Shown here piece after piece: positions 1-10,352 of a stretch of DNA of 64,000 bases; position 1 is the first letter of the stretch; every line of letters starts with the position of its first letter. The notes below the pieces were generated by a model. The model did not search any database and was not told the DNA's origin. It worked only from the letters and a program-made list of their open reading frames with translations. The position numbers and the translations under genes were made by a program. The DNA is from Halogeometricum pallidum JCM 14848 (lineage in GTDB: Archaea; Halobacteriota; Halobacteria; Halobacteriales; Haloferacaceae), in NCBI RefSeq assembly GCF_000337095.1, contig NZ_AOIV01000021.1, positions 201,410 to 265,409 of the forward strand, read 5' to 3'.

Positions 1-84
1 ACTACCACCGAACAACCCACCACCACCACGGAAGAACCGACGACTACCACCGAACAACCCACCACCACCACGGAAGAACCGACG
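1..84 (+). repeat. Two exact 42-bp tandem copies in the Thr/Pro stalk
   Basis: Bases 1-42 and 43-84 are identical and encode a 14-residue unit of the form TTTEQPTTTTEEPT. Diverged copies continue to about base 230. Exact identity at the DNA level suggests recent expansion by slippage or unequal recombination. The array may extend upstream of the window. Confidence 0.9.
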
Positions 85-834
85 ACTACGACAACTGAAG
101 AGCCCACTACCACCGAACAGCCCGAAACGACGACCGAGCAACCCACCACCACGACCGAGCAACCTACGACGGCACAGCCAACGACCGAACAACCCACTCC
201 GACAGAGGAGCCCACCCCGACCGAATCGTCGCCGGACCAAGACGACGAAAACGACGCGAGCGGTAACGACGACGATGACGACGACAGCGGAAGCAGTAGT
301 AGCAGCGGCGGTGGCTACTCTGCGCCCGCGGAGTCGTCGCTCGCCATCGAGTCGGTGCGGCTCAACGCGACGAACGGAAGCGTCGGCACGACGGTGACGG
401 TTTCGGCCGTCGTCGAGAACACCGGCGACGCCGACGGTGAGATGGACGTTCGACTCGGCATCGACGGCAACGAGACGGGCGACGAACAGACCGTCGAAGT
501 CGAGGCCGGAGAGACGCGCACGGTCAACTTCTCGGTTAGCTTCGACGCGCCGGGTACGTACGCCCTCGCGGTCAACGACGCTGCGGCCGGCACCGTGACC
601 GTCACGGAGAACGCGTCGACCGAGACGGCGACCGAAGCGTCGACGGCCGACGCGACGACCACGCAGTCCGCGACGCCGACCACCGAGACGTCCGCGCCGA
701 CGACCCCGTCCGCGGAATCGACGGAACCGGCGACCACGACCGGCGGGAGCACCCCCGGTTTCGGCTTCCTCGTCACGCTCGTGGCGATGACCCTGTTGGT
801 CGGCTGGCGGGCGCGCGGCCGCGACGAACGGTAG
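1..834 (+). CDS. C-terminal part of a PGF-CTERM cell-surface protein with Thr/Pro/Glu stalk
   Basis: The reading frame is open from the first base, so the protein begins upstream. The visible part has three sections. First comes a low-complexity stalk of Thr, Pro, Glu and Gln, then an Asp/Ser-rich linker near bases 235-320. A beta-sandwich of CARDB-like character follows (around bases 340-610), then a second Thr-rich stretch. The end is a PGF motif, a hydrophobic helix and an Arg-rich tail, the PGF-CTERM signal that archaeosortase ArtA cuts and replaces with a lipid anchor. The Thr-rich parts are likely O-glycosylated spacers at the S-layer. The binding partner or enzymatic activity lies outside the window and cannot be inferred. 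Confidence 0.85.
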   Translation, partial: TTTEQPTTTTEEPTTTTEQPTTTTEEPTTTTTEEPTTTEQPETTTEQPTTTTEQPTTAQPTTEQPTPTEEPTPTESSPDQDDENDASGNDDDDDDSGSSSSSGGGYSAPAESSLAIESVRLNATNGSVGTTVTVSAVVENTGDADGEMDVRLGIDGNETGDEQTVEVEAGETRTVNFSVSFDAPGTYALAVNDAAAGTVTVTENASTETATEASTADATTTQSATPTTETSAPTTPSAESTEPATTTGGSTPGFGFLVTLVAMTLLVGWRARGRDER

Positions 835-848
835 ACTCGCGCCTCGTC

Positions 849-871
849 TCTCTTTTTCGCGGTTCTTTTTC
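849..871 (+). terminator. Poly-T terminator after the surface protein gene
   Basis: Two runs of five T in a pyrimidine-rich stretch begin about 15 bases after the stop codon. Archaeal transcription ends at such T-runs without needing a hairpin. The site fits the end of the surface protein transcript. Confidence 0.55.
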
Positions 872-930
872 GACGCCCCGCGCCGCCGCCCGGTTCGAGC
901 CTCTTTCGGGTCACCCGAACACCGAAGCGA

Positions 931-958
931 CTATACATCTTTAGGCGGGCCTAAAACC
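931..958 (+). promoter_or_regulatory. Leaderless promoter with DtxR/IdeR-like operator
   Basis: A TATA-like element (tatacat, 932-938) lies about 25 bp upstream of the ATG at 959, so the transcript is probably leaderless. The 16-bp palindrome TTTAGGCGGGCCTAAA fills 940-955, between the TATA box and the start. Its TTAGG/CCTAA arms match the half-sites used by DtxR-family iron and manganese repressors. A repressor bound here would cover the start point of transcription. The downstream gene for an iron-siderophore binding protein fits iron repression. Confidence 0.7.
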
Positions 959-2218
959 ATGCGCGAAAAACTGACCGGGCGAGACGGCCCGACGAGGCGG
1001 CGGTACCTCCGCCTCGGCGGCGCAGTCGTCGGCGGGTCACTGTTGGCGGGATGTACGGGCGGAGACGGCGCGGGGCCGACCGCGGAGTCGACGACGGGCG
1101 CCGCGACGACGGCGTCGGGGGCGGAGACTGATTTGGAAGCGAGCGAGACCGAGGACGAGGACGAGACGACGTCGGCGGGCGAATCGTACTCGGTGTCGAT
1201 GGCGCCGATGGGCGAGGTCGCGTTCGACGCCGTCCCCGAGACCATCTTCACTCGTCTGACCCACCTGGCCGGAATGGCGTTCGCGCTCGGCCGCGGAAAC
1301 GACGTGAACGCAATGCACGCGCCGGACTACTACGGCGGGGTGTGGAACCAGTTCACGCCGCGACTCGACGGCGTCGAACTCGACTGGACAGGGCTGTACT
1401 CCTCGTGGACGCCGAGCAAGGAGAAACTGTACGAGCTGGACGCGGACGTCCACCTCGCGGACCCGGCGAGCGTCTTCGCGGAGGACAAGTGGGGGATGGA
1501 CGACATCGAGGAGATAACCGAGAACGTCAGCCCGTGGTTCGGGAACGCCTACAGCGCTCGACACCAGAAGCCGCCGAAGGAGTGGGCCGACCGCTACGAG
1601 TACTACGGGCTCTGGGAGATGTTCGAGAAGGTGGCGCAGGTGTTCGACGCGAAGGCGCAGTACGACGCACTCGCGGAGGTACACGCGGGACTGCTCGACA
1701 CTATCGAGTCCGACCTCCCGCCCGAAAACGAGCGGCCGTCGGTGGTGATGGCCATGCCGAACGACTTCGATCAGATATACGTGTACAAGGTGACGAACCC
1801 GGGCACCCTCACGGCGCACACGCGGCCACTCAAGCCCGTCGAGGCGTTCGGCGACGACGTCTCCTCGGGCGACACCGTCGACATCGAGGGCCTGTTGGAG
1901 GCCGACCCCGATGTCATCCTCGGCAACGGCGGAATGGCCCCCAGCACCGACATGGCGGCGGTGCGGCAGAGCCTCGAAGACGACCCGGTCGCGAGTCAGC
2001 TCTCGGCGGTGCAGAACGACCGCGTGTACGCGCAGGCCGCGCGCTATCAGGGGCCGATTCTCAACCTCTTCCAGTTGGAGATGACGGCCAAACAGTTGTA
2101 CCCCGACCGATTCGGCGAGTGGCCGACGTACGCCGGGGGGCCCTATCCCGAACTCCCCGACGGCGAGCAGTTGTTCGACCGCCAGCGGGTCGCAGACGCC
2201 ATCAACGGCGACCTCTGA
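959..2218 (+). CDS. Iron-siderophore ABC transporter substrate-binding lipoprotein
   Basis: The protein has 419 residues. The N-terminus has a Tat twin-arginine signal (RRRYLRLGG, residues 13-21) and a lipobox LAGC with lipidated Cys32. A Thr/Glu-rich spacer follows to about residue 75. The rest resembles the TroA/FepB-type two-lobed binding fold of class III substrate-binding proteins, including a late motif EADPDVILGNGG. It should capture Fe(III)-siderophore or a related metal complex outside the membrane. No permease or ATPase gene is adjacent, so its transporter is encoded elsewhere. The DtxR-like operator just upstream supports an iron role. The exact ligand is unknown. Confidence 0.85.
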   Translation: MREKLTGRDGPTRRRYLRLGGAVVGGSLLAGCTGGDGAGPTAESTTGAATTASGAETDLEASETEDEDETTSAGESYSVSMAPMGEVAFDAVPETIFTRLTHLAGMAFALGRGNDVNAMHAPDYYGGVWNQFTPRLDGVELDWTGLYSSWTPSKEKLYELDADVHLADPASVFAEDKWGMDDIEEITENVSPWFGNAYSARHQKPPKEWADRYEYYGLWEMFEKVAQVFDAKAQYDALAEVHAGLLDTIESDLPPENERPSVVMAMPNDFDQIYVYKVTNPGTLTAHTRPLKPVEAFGDDVSSGDTVDIEGLLEADPDVILGNGGMAPSTDMAAVRQSLEDDPVASQLSAVQNDRVYAQAARYQGPILNLFQLEMTAKQLYPDRFGEWPTYAGGPYPELPDGEQLFDRQRVADAINGDL

Positions 2219-2289
2219 GGCGCGATACGCGGGGGCGCGCGCACCTCGCAGTCGCCTGCCGCCTCGATCGCCCTCGAGTGAGCACCGGG

Positions 2290-2571
2290 TCACCGATTCG
2301 AATCGAGCGAGTGGAGGGCGGCGGTGATGCAGGCGAGCACGCCCGGGGGGGCGAGACACGCCGACGCCGCCGTCGTCTCGACCGGGAGGAGATTGGTGAG
2401 AAGATACTGGTACTGCCGGAGCGACCGGTAGGCGAGACCCAGACCGGCGAGGGCGCTCGCGAACCCGGAAGCGGCGAGACCGACCGGAAGGCGGGCGCGG
2501 TCGGTCGCCCGGACGGAACGTTCGACGAACTCGCGCTCGTCGGGCGCCGAACGCTGCTCGCCCGGAGTCAC
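2290..2571 (-). CDS. Small membrane protein downstream of glycosyltransferase
   Basis: This 93-residue protein has a polar N-terminal third and two hydrophobic segments (around residues 28-48 and 58-88). It starts three bases after the stop of the glycosyltransferase gene, so the two form one transcription unit. I do not recognise a family. A short membrane partner for a glycosyltransferase is plausible from the position only. Confidence 0.6.
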   Translation of the reverse strand: MTPGEQRSAPDEREFVERSVRATDRARLPVGLAASGFASALAGLGLAYRSLRQYQYLLTNLLPVETTAASACLAPPGVLACITAALHSLDSNR

Positions 2572-2574
2572 GTC

Positions 2575-3981
2575 CTAGTCGCCGACTTCCCGGACGCGGT
2601 AACCGCACTTTGCAGCGTGAGAGAGGACCCCGGCGCCGATATCGGACGCCTCGCGAACGGACTCGTCCGCCGCCAGCGACGCCAGCGCCCGGCGGTCGTA
2701 GATGTGGAGCCCGCTCCGAAACCCCGCGGCGAGCGGGTGGAGCCGAACGGCGCCGCGCCCCGCGAGCGCAGGGCGGGTCGCCGCCCACCGTCGAAGCGAC
2801 CGGAGTGAAAAAACGTCGGACCGGGACGGCTCCTCGGACCGGCGTCCGACCGTGATCTCCGCGTCGGCCTGTCGGTGGTCTTCGAGGAGTCGGGGGAGAT
2901 CGCCGATATCGTACCGACCGTCCGCCTCGACGACGGCGAGGGCATCGACGTCCCGTTCGGCGACCGTCCGGAACAGCGAGCGGAACGCCTCGCTGGATCG
3001 TCGGTCGCCTTCCGTCCGCCGTACCGTCGCCCCCGCCGCGGTTGCTCTGTTGCCCGTTCCGTCGGCGCTGTTCTCGTCGACGACGATGACCTCGTCGGCG
3101 AACAGTTGCGCGGTGGCGACGGCGTCGCCGATGCGGTCGGCCTCGTCACGGGCGAGGATGCCGACGGCGAGAGACGCCGAAGCGTCTCGTGCGTCGCTGT
3201 CGCCCTCGTAGCGCGCAGTGATCGATCGCTCCCCCGCCCGCCGGAAGTCTGCGAGCGACCGGTCGAAGTCGATTCGGCGGTCCGGGGATTCCTGAAAGAC
3301 GACGCCCGGGAGCGACCGCGCCCGTGCGGCGGCCGCGAGGACGCGTCGGAGGTCCCCCTCGTCGTCCGCGCTCGGAAGCGAGACGCGCGTCGCACCGAAC
3401 CGCTCGCAGAGACGGAGCGCCTCCCTATCGGCGTCGCCTCGGTCACCGACGAGGACGACGAAGCCGCGCGTCAGCGACCGGAGCACGGTACGAACGAGTG
3501 CGTCGCCGTTCGAGGCGGTGGCGACGACGCCGACGGCCGGTCGGTCATCGTCACCGTCAGCGTTGCCGGCGGCGACCGCTCGGGGGTCGGCATCGTCTTC
3601 GAGGGCCGCCGGCAGCGTCCGTATCAGGTCTACGTCCGGGGTCGAGTCGAACCGGTCGACGTCCGTCGCCGGCCCGTGAAACGAGACCGAGACTCGAGTC
3701 ACCGGGTCGCGTCCGACCGCGGCGTACAGTTCGAGCCCTCGCTCCGAGAGTTCGTAGTAGTGGACGTCGCCGCGGAACCGAGAGACCCGCTCGTCCGCCG
3801 GTATTGCGTCGACCACCCGCACCGAAACCGGCGTCTCGCGCTCGACCGCGAGTTCGTACTCGACGACCACCTTCTCGCCCGTCCGCGAGACCGATTTCTG
3901 TACCGAAACCGAATCGCCGCCCGTCTCGGGTTCGCTGTCCCCATCGAACTGTATCACCGTCTGTCGCGTGAACTCTTGCAT
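2575..3981 (-). CDS. Glycosyltransferase family 2 protein with extra N-terminal domains
   Basis: The protein has 468 residues. Residues 1-125 form a beta-rich domain unlike a glycosyltransferase. Residues 147-255 look like a degenerate Rossmann half. Residues 270-468 hold a GT2-like core starting with LAVGILARDEADRI and VIVVDENSADGT, the usual nucleotide-sugar binding start, with an acidic VVEADGRYD in place of a clean DxD. It probably transfers a sugar from a nucleotide or lipid donor to a surface glycan. The first domain resembles nothing I can name. It heads a two-gene unit with the small membrane protein. Confidence 0.7.
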   Translation of the reverse strand: MQEFTRQTVIQFDGDSEPETGGDSVSVQKSVSRTGEKVVVEYELAVERETPVSVRVVDAIPADERVSRFRGDVHYYELSERGLELYAAVGRDPVTRVSVSFHGPATDVDRFDSTPDVDLIRTLPAALEDDADPRAVAAGNADGDDDRPAVGVVATASNGDALVRTVLRSLTRGFVVLVGDRGDADREALRLCERFGATRVSLPSADDEGDLRRVLAAAARARSLPGVVFQESPDRRIDFDRSLADFRRAGERSITARYEGDSDARDASASLAVGILARDEADRIGDAVATAQLFADEVIVVDENSADGTGNRATAAGATVRRTEGDRRSSEAFRSLFRTVAERDVDALAVVEADGRYDIGDLPRLLEDHRQADAEITVGRRSEEPSRSDVFSLRSLRRWAATRPALAGRGAVRLHPLAAGFRSGLHIYDRRALASLAADESVREASDIGAGVLSHAAKCGYRVREVGD

Positions 3982-4530
3982 CGGATTTCACTCCCACCAA
4001 TCGGGCTTCCCACGGCCCGTGAGTCTCCCTTTCAGCGCGGAACCGGGCACCCCACCCCGGCGTCGCGCCGTGTCTCCGCGGTTCTGTTTTTCGTCTATCA
4101 GTATAGTTTTGCTCTGCGTACTGTCTTGTGTTGGACGTTAACGTGGTATTCAGACGAACGGCCGGACGGATACCGCCACTTCCGACGTAACCGCGGGCGG
4201 AGGGCGTTCGAGGCCTCTCATCCCGTTCGGCGGTATCGAGAGAATACCGCGCCGTCGATCGGTCGTTCCGTGGACCAATCTCTAGTTAAGCGTGAACGAA
4301 TGGCACGGTATAGCGGCGGAGCACGCGACCGCAGCACCCGAGATGTTCGATCACGGTTACACCCGTACTGACGTAACGAACGGCGTCGACGGAACGCCAG
4401 GAGTCACGTGAGCACCGCTAACGGTCGAAAGCTACACGGTGCTCGGCGCCGAACGCCGAGTCACGAGAACCGCCGGGGCCGAGAGTCGACTCGCGCGACC
4501 GCCCGACGGTGCGACGACACCCGCGACACC
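3982..4530. other. 549-bp divergent intergenic region
   Basis: This lies between the divergently transcribed glycosyltransferase and universal stress protein genes. It has lower GC around 4080-4145 and probably carries both promoters. Short open frames here have no coding character. I see no RNA gene. Confidence 0.5.
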
Positions 4531-4974
4531 ATGTACGAGGACATACTGATACCCTACGACGGAAGCGAAGAGGCAAAGATGGCGGCGAGACACGGTATCG
4601 AACTCGCGGCCGAACTCGGGTCGACGGTCCACGGTCTCTACGTCATCGACCTGCCCGGCGTCCCCCGAGCGCTGTCGCTGCGGGACGACGAAGATCAGCT
4701 TCGAACCGAGTACAAGCAGTACGGCGAGAGGGTACTCGACGACCTGTGCGGCATCGCCGCCGAACACGATGTCGACTGCGAGACGTCGATTCGGAGCGGG
4801 TCGGTCAGCGAACGCATCGTCGACTTCGCCGACGACGAGGGGATGGACGCCATCGTGATGGGGTCGGCCTATCGCGGGAAGATCGGAACGCTCCTCGGCG
4901 GAACGACGGACAGGGTGGTGCGGACCGCGACCGTCCCGGTCATCACCGAACGGATGAAGTCGAGCAAACTGTAG
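4531..4974 (+). CDS. Universal stress protein, single UspA domain
   Basis: The protein has 147 residues. It starts with MYEDILIPYDGS, the usual first beta strand and loop of UspA proteins, which fixes the start at 4531 and not at an in-frame codon further upstream. The C-terminal nucleotide motif is GSAY, nine residues, then GT, so the second glycine of the ATP-binding consensus G-2x-G-9x-G(S/T) is a tyrosine. ATP binding may therefore be weak. It is a cytoplasmic stress-associated protein of unknown target. It stands alone. Confidence 0.9.
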   Translation: MYEDILIPYDGSEEAKMAARHGIELAAELGSTVHGLYVIDLPGVPRALSLRDDEDQLRTEYKQYGERVLDDLCGIAAEHDVDCETSIRSGSVSERIVDFADDEGMDAIVMGSAYRGKIGTLLGGTTDRVVRTATVPVITERMKSSKL

Positions 4975-5001
4975 CCGGAGTTTTCGCCCGGGCACTCGGA
5001 T

Positions 5002-5163
5002 TCAATCGTCGAGAAGGTAGGTTTCTCTGAAGTAGATGGTGAGGCTCGCGGCGAGAAAGCAGAGCGCCGCCGTCCGCAGGTCGCCGCTCGCCATCAGCGC
5101 CAACGCGACGGCGAACAGGAGGACGACGAGGGCGGCCGCAGCGGTCGGCAGCGGTTTCGGCAT
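5002..5163 (-). CDS. 53-residue membrane protein
   Basis: The frame begins MPKPLPTAAA and ends in RETYLLDD. Two hydrophobic segments (about residues 8-24 and 30-45) are separated by a short SGDLR turn, giving a helical hairpin. Start and stop are clean, and third codon positions are GC-rich as in neighbouring genes. I do not know its function. It lies between convergent neighbours and has its own short upstream region. Confidence 0.75.
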   Translation of the reverse strand: MPKPLPTAAAALVVLLFAVALALMASGDLRTAALCFLAASLTIYFRETYLLDD

Positions 5164-5295
5164 CGTCTCGAACTCGTCGCCAGCCTACTTGTAAACGGGG
5201 GACGCTTCGCAGAGGTGGCGAGAGAGTCTTGTCGCCAAAGGCAGGGACGCGGGAGACGGCGAGAACGGAGACCGGAGGCGGCGACCGGGTCTGAC

Positions 5296-7092
<1,797 letters not shown>

Positions 7093-8025
7093 ACGGTACC
7101 CTCTCCGTCCGGTGTCGTCCGTGTTCGCGTGCGTTCATGTTCTGATTTCCGGCGCTGCGAGGCGATTGTCGCTCGATAGTGGCTGTCGATAGACCGGCCG
7201 TCGAACCGGCGCGTCCGCGGTCCGTCCGCAACGACTCGGGAAGCGGCGTCGAAACGGCGACGAACGGAACGGGGGCGTTCCGACCCGGACCGGCCTGCGC
7301 GCTGTGCTCGTTGTTGCTACCCTGTGAATTCATGCATCCGTATCCAGCGTTATATGAGATTGGGCCACTCCGATCGGTCACGCGTGCAACTGGTTGAGCG
7401 ACAGCCTCAGTTCGTGCTACTAGAGACCACGGTTCCGCAATCCACGGTACGTGATATCGTACTGAAAGATAAAGATAGGTGTTGACATATGTCGGTGTTT
7501 TTTAACGCGAACGTGCGCCTCCGAAGCGGTTGATCGTCCGATTTTCGGCGAAACCGCGCGGCGGTTCGCTGCGTCCACACCCGTCGGTATCGACTCGACG
7601 GTGGAAAGAGTGTCGGAGCGAGAGAACACGGTTGGGTTCGCGGCGGGAGACGAAACGAGGGGTCGATCTCAGGCGTTGGCGTGTCTGACCCCGTAGCCGC
7701 AGTCTCGAACCGACCGGATGAGCGGCCGGGCGTTGCTCGCCCCCATCGCCTCGTTGTCGATGCTGACCCGGGTCGGAGCAGTTGCTCTCGCTCCGTCAAC
7801 GCGTGAACGAGCATCGGTTGGAGCACCGTCCCGTCGAGGGTACCGCCGCACAGAGCGGCATCACCGTCTCGTCTGTCGCGTCTAGTTCGTCGCCCACGAG
7901 CGCTGCGACGAATGCCGTGCCGAAGCAGATAGCCCGAATGGGGGGTGTGCACTCGGGGCGGAGTAGTCAGCAACACCTGTTCTCGGTTCGAAAATCGGCG
8001 GCAGCGACCGTTCGCCGCGGGGACC
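7093..8025. other. Gene-poor region with possible coding remnants
   Basis: I find no complete gene of convincing composition here. The minus strand has short fragments with protein-like texture: one ends near 7671 (reading toward RPLIRSVRDCGYGVRH) and another spans about 7421-7489 (starting MSTPIFIFQYDITYRG). They are separated by stops and frame changes. The region may be a decayed gene or simply regulatory DNA upstream of the BCCT carrier. Confidence 0.35.
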
Positions 8026-8175
8026 TCACTGGCCGCTAGACTTGCTGAGGTTCCGCATCTCGCCTTCGCACTCCGGACGCTGTCCGATACTGCTGTCCGC
8101 CTCGATGCGTTCGCCGCAGTCCGTGCACTCGTATATGTAGGGGGGACCAACTTCGAACGAGGCACTGTTCGACAT
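8026..8175 (-). CDS. Rubrerythrin-like mini zinc-ribbon protein with one Cys missing
   Basis: This is a 49-residue protein with the layout of the haloarchaeal rubrerythrin-like small proteins. Its first knuckle is YECTDCGERIEAD and its second region ends in GEMRNLS. The family normally has CPxCGGEMRN in the second knuckle. Here the sequence is RPECEGEMRN, so one metal-binding Cys is Arg and only three Cys remain (17, 20, 36). Metal binding may be weakened or lost, or a partner may supply a ligand. The function of the family is not known to me. Confidence 0.7.
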   Translation of the reverse strand: MSNSASFEVGPPYIYECTDCGERIEADSSIGQRPECEGEMRNLSKSSGQ

Positions 8176-8372
8176 AGGAGGTCCGTAGGCGTCACCACAA
8201 CAAACCGTAGTACCCTAATTCCCGCCGCGTTGAACTCTCGTCGGCGGCGGAGAGGCTCGCTCGACCGAGTGATCCAACACGTTCGAGGGTCCAGGGACGA
8301 GTCAGCGGCTTGACGGAGAGTCCGACGCTAACGGACGGAACCGGGTGGTTACACCCTCCGTCGATCCGAAAC

Positions 8373-9515
8373 CTACTCGAACCGATCTAATCGGAACATC
8401 TCTATCGGATGCTCCGTCTCGCCGTCGACCGCCAGGTCGGCGAGAATCTCGCCGATGACGCTCGCGAACTTGAATCCGTGGCCCGAGAAACCGGCGCCGA
8501 CGGCCACCTGCGGATGGTCCGGGAGGGTATCGAGGATGAAGTGTTCGTCCGGCGAGTTCGTGAACATGCACGTCGACAGCCCCATCGTCGGCCCCGCCGC
8601 CTCGGGGAAGTATTTCTCCGTGAAATCTCTGAGCACCTCCTCGTCGGCGCGCGTCGGGTCGGTGTCGTAGTCGTCGGGGTCCACCTGCTCGTCGAGGTGG
8701 TGATACTTGCCGAGTTTGAATCCGGGCACGTCGTGGACGGGGAAGCCGTAGAAGCGCCCCTCGGGGACGCTGATGTTCCAGACCGGGTGGTTGTCGGAGC
8801 GGAAGTCCGACGGCGCCTCGGGTTGGAACCACGCCAGCGCCTGTCGCTCGGGGACGGCCAGTCCCTCCAGGGCGTCGGCCATCTTGTAGTTCCACGCGCC
8901 CGCCGCGAGAATCAACGCGTCCGCCTCGTAGGTGTCGCGGTCGGTCCAGACGCGGACGCCGCCGTCGGACGTCTCCGCCCAGTCGCGGACGGACTCGCGG
9001 GCGCGCACCTCCGCGCCGGCGGCCTGCGCCGCCTCGGCGTGCGCGATGATGGCCTGTTCGGGGACGAGAAAGCCCCCGTCCTCCTGGTAGACGGCGCGGT
9101 GGTCCTCTGGCAACTCGTAGCCGGGGAATCGCTCGTTCACCTCCGCACCCGTCAGCTCCTCGTAGGGGATATCGTACTCCTCGCAGGAGCGTTTCGACCC
9201 CTCGAACACCGTGTCGCCCGCCGCGCTGGCGTCGATGGAGCCCGTCCGGTGCAGGATGTCGCGGCCGGACGCCTCGTCTAACTCCTCCCACAGTTCGTAG
9301 GCGCGTTCGATGAGCGGGATGTAGGAGGGGTGCTCGTAGTAGGCCCGCCGGATGATGCGCGTGACGCCGTGCGAGGAACCCTGCGCGTGGGGGATGTCGA
9401 AGCGCTCGATTCCGACGACGTCCAGTCCGCGCTCGGCGAGGTGGGAGACGGCCGCACTGCCCATCCCGCCGACGCCGACGACGGCGACATCGTACCGCTC
9501 ATCGCTCGTGCTCAT
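8373..9515 (-). CDS. soxA: Monomeric sarcosine oxidase / N-methyl amino acid oxidase
   Basis: The protein has 380 residues. It starts with an FAD-binding Rossmann motif (DVAVVGVGGMGSAA). Near the C-terminus are STCMFTNSPDEHFILD and GAGFSGHGFKFA. These match monomeric sarcosine oxidase and N-methyltryptophan oxidase closely, and Cys316 aligns with the Cys that carries FAD covalently. It should oxidise sarcosine or another N-methyl amino acid to the amino acid, formaldehyde and hydrogen peroxide. The ATG at 9515 is preferred over one ten codons upstream because the family starts close to the Rossmann strand. No betaine or dimethylglycine demethylase is seen in the window. Confidence 0.87.
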   Translation of the reverse strand: MSTSDERYDVAVVGVGGMGSAAVSHLAERGLDVVGIERFDIPHAQGSSHGVTRIIRRAYYEHPSYIPLIERAYELWEELDEASGRDILHRTGSIDASAAGDTVFEGSKRSCEEYDIPYEELTGAEVNERFPGYELPEDHRAVYQEDGGFLVPEQAIIAHAEAAQAAGAEVRARESVRDWAETSDGGVRVWTDRDTYEADALILAAGAWNYKMADALEGLAVPERQALAWFQPEAPSDFRSDNHPVWNISVPEGRFYGFPVHDVPGFKLGKYHHLDEQVDPDDYDTDPTRADEEVLRDFTEKYFPEAAGPTMGLSTCMFTNSPDEHFILDTLPDHPQVAVGAGFSGHGFKFASVIGEILADLAVDGETEHPIEMFRLDRFE

Positions 9516-9671
9516 TCTCTGCCGGGCGTTCACGCCGAGAGACAATCAGTGTTGACGTGCATCACGGACCCCGTTTATCCGTCGGGGCGCGCGGTCGATT
9601 CGGCCGACCGCGAGGGGACCAACGCGACGCCCGACGAAGCAAATATCCAGTGCGCGCGCGAGGGTCGAAAC

Positions 9672-10244
9672 GTGGACGACACGAGCAAATCCGAGCGAAC
9701 GGTCCTGTGCGGCATCCGCGCCGGTATCCTCGCCGCGTTCGTCGCGGGAATCCGCCGTCGGAACCCCGGCGCGGTCGTGAACGGCGTCGCCGCCTTCGCC
9801 CTCACGTACCTCCCGCGTCTCCTCGAACGGCGCTTCGACGTCGACCTGCGCGGGTGGCAACGAACGTATCTCTCCGTCGCGATGTTGGCTCACGCGGTCG
9901 GAATGCTCGGCCTCTACGACGACGACGACCGCTGGTGGTGGTGGGACCACCTCACGCACACTCTCTCCTCGACGGTCCTCGGCGGAATCGCCTACGTCGT
10001 CGCCGACCGCCGCGGCCGCGACCCGCGGCGGACGGTCGCGGTCGCCCTCATCGGCGGCGGCGTCGTCTGGGAGGTCCTGGAGTACGGCGTTCACGCCCTC
10101 ACCGACCGCCTCGGAGTCGACCCGGTGCTCGTCCCCTACAGCGCCCGCGACACCGCTCTCGACCTCCTGTTCAACCTCGTCGGCGGGGCCGTCGTCGTCG
10201 CGTTCGGCGACCGACTCCTCGAGAACCTCCTCGGGGACGACTGA
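9672..10244 (+). CDS. Integral membrane protein with WWWWDHLTH motif (DUF2238-like)
   Basis: With a GTG start at 9672 the protein has 190 residues. It has about four to five membrane helices and a block RWWWWDHLTHTLSS followed further on by VVWEVLEYG. A conserved Asp/His pair followed by a Glu in later helices is characteristic of YjdF/DUF2238-type membrane proteins. The in-frame region upstream of 9672 overlaps the start of the oxidase gene in antisense and lacks coding character, which supports the GTG. The function is unknown. Confidence 0.72.
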   Translation: MDDTSKSERTVLCGIRAGILAAFVAGIRRRNPGAVVNGVAAFALTYLPRLLERRFDVDLRGWQRTYLSVAMLAHAVGMLGLYDDDDRWWWWDHLTHTLSSTVLGGIAYVVADRRGRDPRRTVAVALIGGGVVWEVLEYGVHALTDRLGVDPVLVPYSARDTALDLLFNLVGGAVVVAFGDRLLENLLGDD

Positions 10245-10352
10245 GTTTCCCTCCCTGACGGACCCGCTCGGACGAACGGAACGTTCTGCTCTCGGGAACG
10301 ATCAGGCCGCGAGAGACACACTGATAAGTAGTCTCACGATGACAGCTACGGC

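Noticed and set aside
1037..2788. Long antisense frame over the iron lipoprotein gene
   Set aside because: It is rich in Arg with low structural logic, a usual shadow of a GC-rich gene on the other strand. The plus-strand gene has a Tat signal, lipobox and fold motifs.
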